Notes: generated from the sequence alone by a model not told the origin. A stretch of DNA of 64,000 nucleotides from Diphasiastrum complanatum (GCA_029204225.1 CM055097.1:31772802-31836801); one strand, 5' to 3'. Counted from the first letter of the stretch, positions 27,801-42,317 are shown. Program-made: numbers and translations.

Positions 27801-28365
27801 TCTACTTAGAATACTAAGATACACTCAAACCACTAAGCACTATGCTTTGTGTTATGATGGAAATTTAGAGAATGCTTTGACATTAATTACTTATTCTGAC
27901 TCTGACTAGGCTGGTAATGTGGACACAAGAAAATCCACATCTGGCTATCTTTGCTTTCTAGCCAGTGGACCCATTTCATGGAATAGTCGAAAGCAGAAAT
28001 GCATTTCTTTTTCCTCCACATAATCAGAATGTCGTCGCTACCTCTGCAATAAAAGTAAATTATCTGGCTCAGAAGACTGCTTCAGGACCTTACGGTCATT
28101 CAAATCAATCCAACTATACTCTATTGCGACAATCAGAGCTGCATTACTCTATCTCTAAACCCACGAACTCACTCTAGAAATAAACGTACAATTTCATTTT
28201 CTTAGAGAGAAAGTTTAGAATAAAGATGTCCAATTAAGTTATTGTCCTACTGCCAGTATGTCGGCTGATATCTTGACCAAGCCTTTGTCAAGAGAAATGC
28301 ATGTTACATTGTGTAGCTTGATCGATTTCATTTTGGATCCTAGGAGTTAAGCTTAAGGGGGGTCT
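24861..28365 (+). pseudogene. decayed Ty1/copia gag-pol (second copy)
   Basis: Gag remains are at about 24993-25500 with many stops (SEGTSFTDHLNEFKQLLNQL). The pre-integrase/integrase block is at 25549-26079 (LWHQRLGHLNMRS, CEMCLLGK, TFIDDYSRF), continuing at 26154-26795 (YTPQQNGVAERKNRTLLNAV, VFGCLSYVYIP). RT is at 26808-27695 (KWIFKMKLNPD, DVQTAFLNGYIQEDIY, IALYVDDSLIF). RNase H remains lie at 27800-28350 (RKSTSGYLCF, then ADILTKPLSREMH). At least two stops break integrase and RT, and the RNase H domain is heavily mutated, so it is clearly older than the 16.5-22.1 kb copia. A polypurine run, AAGGGGGG, lies at 28355-28362. Confidence 0.85.
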
Positions 28366-29159
<794 letters not shown>

Positions 29160-29160
<1 letters not shown>

Positions 29161-31457
29161 TTGATTACCTTCATTATGTACTTAGTTTTTTGAGATCTAT
29201 ATGAGATTTGGCGATTCTAGTCAATATTGCTTTCTCTCTCTATTCGAGGCCATTTATTTTCTTTCTCTCTCTACCCAAGAGCAAGGACTTTTGGTACTTA
29301 GTATTTTTTATACACATGTGAAAGTACTTGAATGATAGTTTGATGCATGTAGATTAGTGCTCTTGCCATAGAATTGAGTGTTTGATCTTGATTATCAATC
29401 TACACTTGATTTAGGTGTAATCACAAATCCTTAGGAGATCAAATCACACTTTGTGGATTTCCCACACATCTAAAATTTCACATGGTATCAAAGCTAGCCT
29501 AAGGATCACATGTATTCATCAAGTCTTAAGTGATTTTTGCATTAAAATCAAGTTTGAGAATGACTAGGCCCATTTTCCTAGCTATCTTGATGATTTTTTG
29601 ATCAAAAGGGATCAATAGGACATTGATTAGGTTTGATCTAGTAGTGTAGGGATTGTAGTGATCAGACACATGCGAGGGTCAGCCAAGTTTGGTTGATGAG
29701 TTCTCCTCCAAGGTAAATCCAAAATCTAAGCTTGATAGCTTGATTGAAAGCTAGAGGAGTCCAATTTTTTATGCAATTTGTTTCTACCATTTGGATGAGC
29801 CAATCAAAAGCTATAGCCTTTTGAATGAGGGTAGGTAGGGCACCTACATGGGTTCCTTCCTATTGGAAGCAAGTGAGAGATTAACTACCTCCAATTATTC
29901 TATTTGGAAGGTAAGGATGGAGTAAATCTTGATACTCCAAGACATGATGGACATAGTACTTGGACTTGAGGAGGAGCCTCAAGTGCTCCAAGAAGTCCAA
30001 AGATACAAGAAGAGAGATAGAATGGCTCTACATTATATCAAGATGAAAATCTCTAATGGGATATTGAGACACTTGTAACTCGGCCAAGGAAGCTTGGGAC
30101 ACACTCAAAGATATCTATGAGGCCAAGAATACCTCTAGGCTCCTCACTCTAAGGAACCAAGTTTTCCAAAGTTGCCCAAGGAATGATGAGATTGCTTCCA
30201 AATATATACTGAGAGTCAAAGACATCCATAGAGAGCTTGCTTGTATTGGAGATTCCATAAACCAAAGTGAGCTAGTCCAAGTCATTCTCAATGTCTTGAA
30301 AGATGATTATGACAATCTTGTCCAATCCTATGCTATTAAGGAAGAGCTACCAAGCTTGGAGGCCTTACAAGGTGTTCTTATTGCTGAAGAATCAAGACAA
30401 GAGAACAAACTCACAAGGATGGACAAATTGTCTCTCGATCATAATGGAGATGGCAAAGCTCTATTTGTCAAAGACAAGCACAAAGGGAGGAGAAATAATT
30501 AACACCAACACTTCTCTAAAGACAAAGCTAAAGACAACAACAAAAATGGAGAGGAGGATGATTCCTCTCATGCTTCTACATCCAAGATGAATAAAAGAAG
30601 ATCAAGGCCTTCTTTTGTGGCAAGAAAGGCCATTATGCAAGTAATTGTTTCACGAAAAAGAATCAATTCAAGCAAGCCAACATCTCAAATGAGAAAGAAG
30701 ATGATGCAAATGCAAGTGAAGGAGTCGAAGACTCTCTTATGGTATCTAGCTTCTCCTCTTCCCCCTTCAAGAAGGATGGCTCATGGTATATTGATAGTGG
30801 AGCATCATCTCACATGTGTAGCTCCAAGGACTCCTCCTCATCTATTATGCCTTATGAAGGAGTCGAGAAGTCTATATACACTGCAAATGATCATGAATGA
30901 AAAATTGAAGGAGTAGGAACTATTCCCTTGAAGCTTGCATCTTCTAAAGTTCTATCCCTTCACAAGGTTCTTTTTGTTCCTAATCTTACAAAGAACCTCA
31001 TAACTGTTGGCCAATTACTTGATAATGGCCTTGATTTGAAATTCCATATTGATACTTGTGTGACCAAGAAGGATGATGAGATCCTTGCACATGGATCTAG
31101 ATTTGGAGGCATCTACAAATTGGATCCAAGAGAGAGTGCAAATTCTTGTGATGTTGCATATGTGACCGAGTTTTCCAAGGAGGATCTATGGCATAGAAGA
31201 TTGGGCCATCCCAATTTCAAATCTATGTATTCTATGATAAAAGAGGCCAAGGCTATTGGCTTGCCAGAATTTCTATCCAAGGAGATTAAGCCATGTGAGG
31301 CATGTGTCTTGCCAAATCACATAAGAAGCCATATGCAAGATCTTCCATCAAAATTCCACATCCTTTGGAGTTGATAAACTCAGATGTGCACTTCTCATCA
31401 AGCACAAGCAAGGGAGGAGGTTTTGTGACATTTATTGATGATCACATGAGATACACA
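29160..31457 (+). pseudogene. third Ty1/copia: LTR end, gag, protease, start of integrase
   Basis: The LTR ends near 29482 (AAATTTCACA). TGGTATCAAAGC (29483-29494) is a one-mismatch primer-binding site. Gag follows (NYSIWKVRME at about 29895, YDNLVQSYAIKEELPSLEAL at 30305) with several frame changes. Next come a zinc knuckle (CGKKGHYASNC, about 30615), protease (YIDSGASSHMC, about 30790), pre-integrase (DLWHRRLGHPNF, CEACVLP) and the first integrase residues (NSDVHFSSSTSKGGG, FIDDHMRYT). It stops abruptly at about 31457, where opposite-strand copia RT begins. It is related to the 16.5-22.1 kb element (similar gag segment) but not identical. Confidence 0.82.
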
Positions 31458-34030
31458 TTGGAACCATGCTTTTGAAGATTGCTTCAAGCCATACAATGCC
31501 TTGTGAAGTTTGCATACTCGATCCTCCTTGCCATTGATTACATAACCTTTTGGCTGGATCATATAAATGTCTTCTTCAATGACTCCATTAAGAAATGTTG
31601 TTTGTACATCTAATTGATGTACCTCAAGGATGGATGCAGTAATAAATGAGAGTAAATTTGATTGAGGAGTGCTGCACAATTGGGTTGAAAGTCTCAAGAT
31701 AATTAATGTTGGAAATTTGTGAAAATTCCCTAGCAACCAGTCAAGCCTTCCTTCTATCAATGCTCCCATCTGCCTTGTACTTGATTTTAAAGATCTATTT
31801 GCAATCAATTACCTTTCTGTCTGTAGGAAACTTAGTGACTTTCTGTAAATTTCGACCCTGGGTCGTATTTTGAGCAAGAACATCATTTGTTATTTGTTCT
31901 ACCCTTTAAGTCAATGAATTGATCTTCAAGAAATGTGACATATTTGCTAGTAACTTTTTTGGTAGTAGCAGAATCATAGAGCTTATACATATTGTTAGAA
32001 GAACAATAGCCATAAAAATCAATTTTACAGAATTATAATCCGGTTTCTTTTTGTTTTTTTTAGAAACTTGAGCATAAGAAGTACATCCAAAAACTTTTAA
32101 ATGCCTTAATGAAGGCTCGGAACCTGTCCATACTTCATAAGGAGTCTCATTCAATAAATTTTTGGTTGAACATATGTTTTGAAAATAAGTTGTTCTAGAA
32201 AAAAGTTGTCTCCAAAATGATTTGGGTAGTGATGTATGACCTAACATGCATTTGGTAGATTCAACCAATGTTCTATTCTTCTTTTCAGGAAGTCCATTGG
32301 ACTGTGGGGAATAGGAATCGGTGGATTCCTTTGGTCAAACAATATTCTTTGAATGCATTGGATGTATATTCACCTCATTTGTTAGTCTTTAATGCTTTGA
32401 TCTTTCTCTCCATTTGCAGCTTAGCATACTCTTTGAAAATTTTGAAAATAAATGGAAGGCTTCAAATTTACGCTTCATAAAATATACATTAGTCCTTTTT
32501 TAAAATCATCAATAAATGCAATAAAGAATTTAGCACCAAATAGAGATGGTATTTGCATTGGGCCACCGTTATATCTGAAATATGTTTGCTAGAAATATGT
32601 TCTTGATTTTATTTGAAAGGTGTTTGAGTCTGCTTTTCTACTATACAACTTTGGCAAACTGAAGGGTCGAAATTCCTATTTTGATAATCAAGATCAAGAA
32701 CTAATAGATGCATAATTCAAGTGCCCAAGTTTATAATGCCAAATTAACTCTTTATTAATCAAGACTAAATTGTTCAAAGCATGATTTGTCACTGAATAGC
32801 AATGAGTAAGCCAATTTGTCTAATAACTTTTTTTGCAATGGTTTGATCCAAACTCTATTCTATGTCTTGACAAACAACAGGTTTGATTTTGGAACATACA
32901 AATTTTTTTAGATCAGTTTGGATTCACCATTTTGAAAATGCAGCCACTAACAGTACCTTCACCTTCAATTGTATGTGAACTATTGTCACCAAGGTGAACA
33001 ATTTTCTTCATAATGTAGGTTGAATAATCTTGAAACCATTCTTGATGGCTTTTCATGTGATGAGTTGCTCCAAAATCGAGAAACCATTCTTATCAATGAT
33101 TCATCATGAATGAATTCTGCTCGTCTTCATATTCAAGATTTTGAGATTTTTCAGCCACTACATTTGCTTGTTGGTCTAGCTGTTTTTAAAAAAAATTGTT
33201 ATTGAATTTCAAATTTCTGCAATCCTGGATCTCATGACTTTTGCAATACTTACAAAATCTACTTACTTTTCTGAGTAGGTTGCTGATTTTGAGTCTGGTT
33301 TGATTTCTGTGATTGATTCAAAACTGGGTCAATTTTGACTATCTTCTTCTTCTTGTGCTACTTATTTGAATCTCTCTTGAAAAATAGAGCATGTGAGTCT
33401 TCAATTGAGGATGAGGAAGCACCATTCCTTCGTTTATCCTCTTGCAACAACATTGTAATGACTCTAGATAGTGAAAGGTCTAAGCGGGTCGAAATGACCA
33501 TTACCCAGTTTTTAAATGAGGATGGTAGGCTGGACAATAAGGTCATAACAACATCTGAATCTTCAACGATTGAGCCTATGATTGTCGTTTGCTCAAATAG
33601 AGTCTTGAATTGATTTATGTGATTATGGATAAAATCATTTTCAGGCATTATGAGAGAAAAGAATTTTCAGGCTCAAATGCAATTTAGAAGTGACATCCCT
33701 CACTTCATAAAGTGTGCTCAGTATGTCCCATGCATCCTTGGAAGATCGGGCTTGACTGATATGGCCACTTTGTGTGTCTAATATATTCAGTGTGATCAAG
33801 GCAGATGCCTTTCCATCCATGAGTTTCCATTTGGAAATGGCTTGCTCATTAGCATCGAGAATTTGTTCCAAGTCCAGTGACAATTTTCCACAATTCTTTG
33901 GCCATTAACACAACTCTCATTTTGAATTTCCATAGATGATAGTTTGTGGCCCGATGCATACTGCACTTCCGTAGGGGGAGCTCTGTTTAAGTTGGTGAAA
34001 ATTAGTCCAAATTTTAAAATGCCCAATAAA
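31457..34030 (-). pseudogene. fourth Ty1/copia, inverted: gag, integrase part, RT part
   Basis: Read on minus from 34030, gag comes first (NYHLWKFKMRVVLMAKEL near 33950, AWDILSTLYE at 33730, SLPSSFKNWVMVIST at 33530). Protease and early integrase sequence at 33300-32300 is heavily decayed. Integrase C-terminal remains follow at 32268-31906 (MLGHTSLPKSFWRQL, RHLKVFGCTSYAQV). RT remains are at 31808-31457 (VHQLDVQTTFLNGVIEEDIY, CKLHKALYGLKQSSKAW). It is cut off in the middle of RT at the junction with the third copia. Same family as the gag fragment at 6367-7260. Confidence 0.8.
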
Positions 34031-37000
34031 TGGGCGAATATGTGAAATGTTCATCAAATTTTAAAACAAAATGCCTAAAATCTTGAAAAATATAGTTTTT
34101 ATTTTGTTTTTAATTTCAACACTTCGAATTTAAGGATTATTGGCTTTGCTATTTAGGTTTGAGACACTATGTCAAATTGAAATTTGACTAGATCCTCAAT
34201 TGATCAACAACCTCAATAGAAAATAAATATTTGGCAAGTGTTTGTTAAATATGCTCTATCAATACAATAGCTTGCTCTTTCAATGTCAATTTAGTTGCAT
34301 AAAAGTTGCACAAAGTCAGGAGATTTAAGCATTGGAAACCTTTTAGCGTGTGGAATGAATTTTTCTTTCTAAAAATAATAACATGATTAGCATAATATGT
34401 TTCATCTTGGTTTTCACAATCTTTTCATGAGAAAACATTTTTAAAGAGAATGTTCATAAGGTCCTAAACCAATAAATCATAGCCAAGTTGTGCATTCTTT
34501 GACAAATATGAAGGACAAAAAACAATATAACATCATTTTTGATATAGTACACATGCTTCTTGATAGCATAGTAGAACACTAACGCATTATTTTTGTTAAG
34601 TAAAGAGGTAGATCAATATCAAGGTTTTCTTTATTGGCAAACAATAAAATATACCAAACAACAATACAATAGTAGATTTTTTATGCAAGTTTAACTTTTA
34701 TCTAGCATTAATAATACAAACTCTACTAGTAATTAAATTCTAAAGAATACTTTGTCCTAATCCATTTCAAGCTCTAAATAGCACTCGACTCTTGTGGATC
34801 AAGCTTCAAAGCTAGAATTGTGGCTTGTCCATGTTGTACAACCACAAAATATACCTTGCCAACATCACATTGGGGTCAGACTTGGGGCTACGAGAACAAC
34901 AAATTTTCAATTCAACTAAGCAACAATGGTGGGCCCTTAGATCTGTTGATGTTGATTTCCAATCAAGGTTGGCCTACCACATAATTGTTAATTGTACCAT
35001 GACCAAATTGTGGGGCATACCAAGCCACTAAAATATTACATATTTACTTTGTTGTGATAATTGCAAAATGCCACATGAGCATGTGAACAATTCATAAATT
35101 TGCTAAGTTTGTGCACACAAGTATTCCTTGTTCTCTATCCTTAGGACAAGTTGTAAGATTGAATCTCAATGACCATAAGTTCATATTGCAATCAACATTG
35201 ATTGCTTGTATATGATCACGTACATTTTGGCCCTTGTACCACAAGACATTGATTCAATAGTCCTCAAAGATGTTGCTATGTTTGTGCATAACAAGGCAAC
35301 TTTCACCTAGTTGCCCTATAAAGTTCCAACCATGGTCATCTCTTTTTCCGCTCTACTTACTTCCTCCTTACTCAACTAAGTGCATTCTTTTTTCAAATAT
35401 TGACGAAATCTACATCCACACACTTAATCTCTCATGGCATATATGGATATTGCATAACCTCAATATTTGAAAATCTAGACACTTAATCTTTTTTTTGTTA
35501 TGCTCCAATCTAATCCATCTCTACATTTGTTGCACATACTCTTGGATATTCAATGTTTGACAATATGATTGTGATAGGTTTACTAGTAATTGCAATTTAC
35601 CAAGACTAGCTTCAAATTTAACCTTCAAATGTGCCATTGCTTCCTATGCTCCATCAGCTGACTACCACTTTTCATCTAGAGTATGCACAATTTAGCCTAC
35701 AGTCCTGATGCCTCCTTTTAAGATCTAATGCAGATTTTGTGTAAGATATTAGCTGAATAGCCACACAATACAAAATATGAATGGACTCTATCATTGACTT
35801 GCCATTTGCAACATCTTACAATCTCCCATTTAAAGATACAATCATTTTTCTAATGTATTTGACATTGAATATTTGATTTCAAAAATGTGCACATGCCTAA
35901 GAACATTGATCTATTAAAACCTTTCACCAGATTCAATTTAACCAAGTTATCCAGTGTAAATGTCAGCTTAAAATTCCAATGAGTTAGCACTTGTGTGTCA
36001 ACAAGCTAAATTCTTGTAAACAACTGCTTATTGATTGATAACAGCTGAGATTTGGTTCAATGCTATAAATTTAATATCATTTGCATTAGTAGATAGTCAT
36101 TCTAGATTTGTTGCAGACGCTTGCCTTAACTTGATCATAACATCCCGTAACTTGGCAACGTTACATTGAAATACAATATGCAACACAGGATGTGTGAAAT
36201 AAAATGATTGTGGACACTTTCGTCGCAATGCAAGGTATCTGCAATGCCCAAGAATGTATAGTAGTATCCAGGAAAATGGGGTCAATACTTTAAGGAGGAA
36301 TCCTGTGAAGGCCAGAATTTTCTCCAGGAAGAAGTTTTAGCTTTACTCTTGATTCCTTCTCCCTTCCAATCTCACCATCAGTGTCCAAACAAGCTTTTGC
36401 AAAGCAATCATTCGAAGTGATTTCATTGTAGTACAAGGGAAAGCAGAACAAATACACACCTACATATTATTTGCTGCGCGAGTTTGTACCAACCAATAGC
36501 TTATGAAATTCATGCATTTGAAAAATGGCAAGTATTTCATTTTTCACCCACTCAATCTAGCATCGAACAATGACTACTCATGTTGGGGTTACATATGCAT
36601 ATAGTATGGATAAGGTGCCAAACAAATTGAATGTAATGCATCAGACATCCCGAGTTTCTCATATAACTCTACTAAACTTTGAACAAGCAGTTTAGCCATG
36701 TAAAAAAAGGCAGTCAGCAGAGTACAGTAAGACGAGTCAGCAGAGTACGGTCACGTGATGCAAAACAATGCAAGCCTTTGTCCCTGCCTTGAAATCAATT
36801 CTTCTCTAACGTTGATAAAAGTACAGGTAGGCATTACATGGATTAGACTTGACCTCCCAAGTTATGTCTGATCGAACTCTGATCGGCTTTACATGAGCCC
36901 TCTGGTCATTTAGGAAGGTCGTACAGAATAGAAGGACCATGCAAACGACACAAGGATAAAAAATTTGCACGATCTTGAATTCAAATATTACCATACTGAT

Positions 37001-37320
37001 GAGCGTGCATGGAATCATACCAAGCTAGACCATCGCTACAGTAAAGATTTTTTTTATACTTGAAACTAACTTCAAATTCTAATACAAGATCGATAAATCT
37101 CGTCTGAGAAAACATTAGTTTAAAGGAGAGAACTTTAAGCTTTAAAGAAAACTTAGTTTAGAACCAGAATTGAGATTTAACTTGTTCAATGGATACTGCT
37201 GCAACCAAAAAAACTAACTGCTATGTTGCTGAATATTAATACGGAAAGTACCTGAAAATATCCAACAAGAGTGTCAGTCACAGCAAAAGGATGAGTCCTT
37301 AAGTGAAATAGAAAAACAAT
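34031..37320. other. 3.3 kb without a recognisable gene
   Basis: A/T-rich sequence with only short frames. The 5' LTR and leader of the inverted copia would be expected at its left end, but no primer-binding site was recognised. No exon-like pattern found. Confidence 0.4.
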
Positions 37321-37521
37321 CTAAAAATTGACTGGCCAATGGCAACCAATGAAATTTCCAAAAGACGTATTCCCCAAACAGATTGCAAGTATGACAACAA
37401 TCGTTCTACTTCTGCAAAAGCTTTCAGAAGCCCCCAAGTCCTACTACAAGATAGATGTGCCCAGTACAAATAGACCACAAATTATCATCAACAAGCGAAT
37501 CGAGCAAATGCGACGATACAT

Positions 37522-40500
37522 ATGGGGAACCGGCCCCTAGATCAGTACTTACAAGAGTTTCAAGAGGTTTATTCTTGTTTTGCAACTAGGATAGACCCTC
37601 TATTTGTGAAAGTGCATTATATTCTTGGGTTACCGAGAGACTATCAATTAGAGGTTAGGAGGAACCTTAACTCTAATTCCATGCAAAAGCTTAAGGTGGA
37701 AACAAAGCAAAGTGACCACCGTTATACAGTGAAGCTGGCAATAGGAGCGTATCAATTAGAGGTTAGGAGGAACCTTAACTCTAATTCCATGCAAAAGCTT
37801 AAGGTGGAAACAAAGCAAAGTGACCACCATGATACAGTGAAGCTTCATCCAGGTATATCTGGGTATCCCGCAATTTCGATCTCTTACCTGGCGCTTCACG
37901 ACGATGAGATACAGATGTGAAGCGTATGACAAGAGTATTTGGATCCTTCTTAAGACACCATGCATGATGCATACCTTTGTGATGGTGCTAAAGAGTCTCT
38001 TCCATAAAAACTTCTTAGTAGTCACCATGGGGTGCTCCTGTTTTTCTGAAAGCGAAAAAGGATGGAGGTTTCTGGATGTGCATGGATTTCAAGGGGTTGA
38101 ACAAAGTGACTATTAAAAATAAATATCCATTACCCAAGATGGATGACTTTGTAAATCGCTTAGGTGGGGCTAACTAAGATAGATCTCAGGACAGGGTACC
38201 ATCAGATAAGAATTAAATCAGAAGATGTCCAAATGACTGGATTTCGTACTATATTTGGCCATTATGAATTCTTAGTGTTGCCTTTTGGGTTAACGAATGC
38301 TCCAACAACATTCCAACAAATGATGAACGATTTGTTTCGTCCATATTTCGGGAAGTTTGTGGGAGTGTTTCTAGATGATATTCTTGTCTATAGTAAGAAC
38401 TTTGAGGAACACAGAGAGCATTTGAGAACTGTCTTGATGAAACTCCGGTAGGAGTTACTCTACGCTAAGGAATCCAAGTGTGAATTCTTTAGGCATGAGC
38501 TGGTTTATCTCGGTCATAAGATCACTACTTATGGGATCAAAATTGACGAGGATAAAGTCAAGAAAGTGGTTGAATGGCTAGGCAAGTTAAATCAGTTTTA
38601 GGATTTACTATTTTCTTTCGGAGATTTATTGAAGATTATGCTAAAGTAGCAGTGCCACTCAATAATCTGACAAAAGGGATTGTCAACAAAAAGAAAAAGA
38701 GGAATCAACCTAGTCCGCCTGTTGTATGGAACGAGGAATTGAATCAGTGTTTTGAGAAACGTAAAATTCTGATTGTTTCAATTCCCATTTTACATATTGC
38801 AGATCCAAATTTACCTTACGTTGTTAGAATTGACGCAAGTGATACTACAGTTGGAGCGGTTCTATTATAAAATGATAGGCCACTAGCAATTGAAAGCAAA
38901 AAATTCACTAGTCCTTAGTTGCGTTATACTACACAGGAAAAGGAATTATTTGCAATTATTCATGCACTTAAGACCTGAAGACACTACTTGTATGGTAGTA
39001 AGTTTCTAGTCTATACGCATCACCAGCCTCTTAAGTACTTTTGCAATCAACATGATCTTCGGAGTAGGAAAGCCCAATGGGCCGAATTAATGCAAGAATT
39101 CGATCATGAAATCTGTTACATAAAAAGCAGGTCTAATCAAGTTATGGTGCTCACATTCGATTGGTGAACTGAACGAGTTGTCATTCGCCCAAATTTCTAC
39201 GGATCTATATCTTTTGATGATAGGAACATATGAAAATGATTCTCATTTTAGTCGTATTTGAACATTGGTCGGACCAGAAGAAATGAGGACAGTGTTGAGT
39301 CGAGTTCACAAGGGTCTCAACTAACAAAGAAAGATAAAAAGATTGTAGAACAATTTACCATTCGAGATGGATTGTTGTTTCAGAATGGAAAAGTTTGTGT
39401 ACCTGGGGATGACGAGCGCAAACGCAAGATTTTGTTTGAGTGTCATGACATACCCTGTGCGGGACATCTCGGTATTTCTGGACACTTGACTTAGTCAAAA
39501 GAGAGTTTTTTTGGCCAAAACTCAAGCCATATGTCGAGTCATATGTGATTAAGTGCAAGCCCTGTCAACTAGCTAAGGCTGAACGCCTTAAGGCTAGTGG
39601 TTTGTTACATCCATTGGATATCCCTGATAAAAGATGGGAAAGTATATCGATGGACTTTATAGTTGGACTTCCAAAGACCCAACGGCAAAATGATTCCATT
39701 TGGGTTGTATCGCCAGGTTAACTAAGTTAGTTGCGTTCATATCAGTGTTAAGTCAACTATCAAGGCTTCTGAGTTAGCCCAGATATTTGTTGAGAGATTA
39801 TTTCGGTTGTATGGATTGTCAAGTGACATTGTTAGTGATAGAGATCCTAAGTTCACAGGTCACTTTGGGTCAGCAGTATCCCATAAACTTGAAACTTCCC
39901 TTAGTTTTAGTTCTTCTGATCATCCTGAATCAGCTGGCCAGATGGAAAGGACTAATCAGACTATGGAAGATATGTTGAGGACATATGTTTCTCACAGGCA
40001 ATCTCATTGGGAAGATTACATTCCTCTAATTGAGTTTGCATACAATAGTAGAAAACATTCTGCTACAAGTTAAAGTCCTTTTATGCTTATGTAAGGTTTT
40101 CAACCTAGATCTCCTATTAATGTGGAGACGAAATTTGTTAAGATCCAAAAGGTTGTAGATTTCCTGCATGATATGCAAAAAATGTTGCAAGTGGCTAAGG
40201 GTAGTATCTGTAGTGCTCAGACTAGAGCTAAGCACTTTGTCGATCTTAAGAGATCTCTCAAAAATTTTGAAGTTGATGACTGGCTATATCTTGAAATTCC
40301 AAAAGATTTTAGAACGTTACGTCCTGGAAAGAATTATAAACTGTCTACCAGATTTTGTGGACCATTCAAGATTGTATGGAAAATTGGTTCTTTAGCTTAT
40401 AAACTGGATCTTCAAGGCAAATCCTGCACACCAAGTATTTCATGTGAGCCAGTTAAAAGTAAGTTTACATGAAGGTGATACAGTTGGATCTGATGAAGAT

Positions 40501-40716
40501 TTATCAAAGATTTATCGCTTAGTGTACCTTTGGAACATGAGAAAGTACTCAAAACCAGACAGAGATAACCAATCGAGAAATCGTTCTATTTTTGAGTGCT
40601 TAATCCAGTGGAAGGGTCGAACTGAGGATGATGATTCGTGGAGAGAGTTGATAACATCAAGAAGAATTTTCCTAAGTTCCGCTTTTGAGAACATGAGCAG
40701 TTCAAGGGGGGAAGAA
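37522..40716 (+). pseudogene. Ty3/gypsy chromovirus-type gag-pol
   Basis: Gag is at 37522-37920 (LDQYLQEFQEVYSCFATRID). RT follows at about 38050-38560 ([46 protein letters not shown]), then RNase H at 38574-39170 (YVVRIDASDTTVGAVLL, TTQEKELFAIIHALK). Integrase is at 39258-40075 (HDIPCAGHLGISG, CKPCQLAKAERL, WESISMDFIVGLPKTQ, DIVSDRDPKFTGHF). The C-terminus carries FECLIQWKGRTEDDDSW (about 40590-40640), a chromodomain core as in plant chromoviruses, where it directs integration into chromatin. Zinc knuckle and protease are missing between gag and RT: the frame jumps from gag to RT within ~120 bases. Multiple stops and frameshifts occur throughout. Confidence 0.85.
37642..37849 (+). repeat. 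108-bp tandem duplication inside gag
   Basis: TATCAATTAGAGGTTAGGAG starts at 37642 and again at 37750, with near-identical copies through GTGACCACC. The period of 108 bases is 36 codons, so the gag frame is kept and the peptide from YQLEVRRNL through KQSDH is repeated. Confidence 0.9.
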
Positions 40717-41100
40717 TGTTATGTCCACGTCCTGCATATAAGATTCGTCGTATGGCATAATCTTAGACTTGGATACATGGTACTCCAGTACTCGAGATTA
40801 TTGGTTACGCCATGTTATCCGAAGGCTAGTAATGTAATTAACAACCTTGGCCTAGACACACTAACTGGAGTAGTCCATGGTTTAGGACTGTTAATGCATG
40901 TGTAGAGTATCAATAGCAATGGAAAGCGCTTTTGGAGAGTTTAGGCCTTGCATGGGGACATGCACAGGGGGGCTTTGGGGCTATATATCCTAGTGGAAAC
41001 TCGCCGGCTCTTTGAATTAGAGATAGTAACATACAGGAGAGGCACACAGAGATTGGATAGATGCAGGCTTTGATGATAACATATATATGCCACAGATTTG
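40702..41100 (+). repeat. polypurine tract and start of the 3' LTR of the chromovirus
   Basis: CAAGGGGGGAAGAA (40703-40716) is a typical polypurine tract. The LTR starts TGTTATGTCCACG at 40717, and a TATA-like CTATATATCC lies at about 40981. No end or matching 5' LTR found; 41100 is an estimate. Confidence 0.55.
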
Positions 41101-42230
41101 ATTCCTACTCCTACCTTATCCCAGCATGCTCTATCTTCAGAGCATTGTCCTCATCGTCCTCCTTCCATGATCGTTTTTCCTTTGTCTATCACCCTTGGAA
41201 CGTACTTTTCTACCTCTGCTGTTACATCGTCAAAAGTTTAAATTTGCAATTCTCCTCTTTTTTTATACTTTAGAATACTTTTATAGATTACACGTCTCCT
41301 ACTGATTGTCTTCCATATGTTGAACACAGCCCTACTACATAGGTGTTCCAAATTGTAGCGAGTACTTCTTATCATCTCTTGTTGTTTGTCCTACTTCAGT
41401 TACCATTGCAGATGACTACGATTCTGCTTTATTGCACATGGTGTTCACATTGAGTTCTTGTTTCCAATTATAACATGGTGAAGGTTTTTACACATGAATC
41501 CTATGCCATCTTATCATGAAAGAATATTTTGGCAGTTGTTTTTTTAATGATTGTATCACATAGTGTTTTTATGGCTTACTGTATAGTAGATGCTTACAGC
41601 AGTTCCATTAAGACCTGATTTGATAGTGGGCTCTCTGTATAGCGTTCTTGGGATAGACACCTGGATTGTTTCTTGCTATCACCATCCAATACTTTCAACA
41701 GTTTTGTTATGTCGTCGATTATCAATGACAATTTCATTGATACCTACATGTAGCATTCTTGGTCTAAACACATAGCATTTTAATTAGGATTGACATTCAG
41801 GAGGCTTTACTTTAATGACATCACGCCACCATCTTTTTTGGGAACCAGCAATATCAATCTTTGCTGCAACATATCTTCATCTCTATGGAATCATTCTATT
41901 TGCAGTGTCAGCTTCTTACCTTAGCAACATCAACATCCTTATTTTGTGATGTCATCATCTTCAGTTTGGCAGCATCATCATACTACTTTTACAGCTCCAT
42001 GATCTTCCTCATATTCAAGGACCTTTCAGAAAATCTTCTAAAATACTCTTACCTGGCAGAATGTGGCAGTTCATTACATCAGAACCACACGTAAACATTA
42101 AGAAAAATCTGCCGATGAACCTTACGTATTTGTAAGGTTTTCTCGCAAGACCAGTAACTTTCATAGTTTGTTTTCACTGTAGATTTTCCACAATTGGAAC
42201 TGGGGGTCAGGTAAAAAACTTTCCCTATAT
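41101..42230. other. no gene recognised
   Basis: About 1.1 kb, perhaps partly LTR of the preceding chromovirus. Short frames only. Confidence 0.35.
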
Positions 42231-42276
42231 CATAGAACCCACGGTTCTCAGAACCGTGGGATCTGGGAACCGTGGG

Positions 42277-42317
42277 AGGAACCGTACCACGGTTCCTTGA
42301 ACCGTGGTACGGTTCCT
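42277..42317. repeat. perfect 19-bp hairpin within the hAT element
   Basis: AGGAACCGTACCACGGTTC (42277-42295) and its exact reverse complement (42299-42317) are separated by three bases. It belongs to a cluster of subterminal GAACCGTGG/CCACGGTTC repeats that could be transposase-binding or fold-back sites. Confidence 0.9.
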
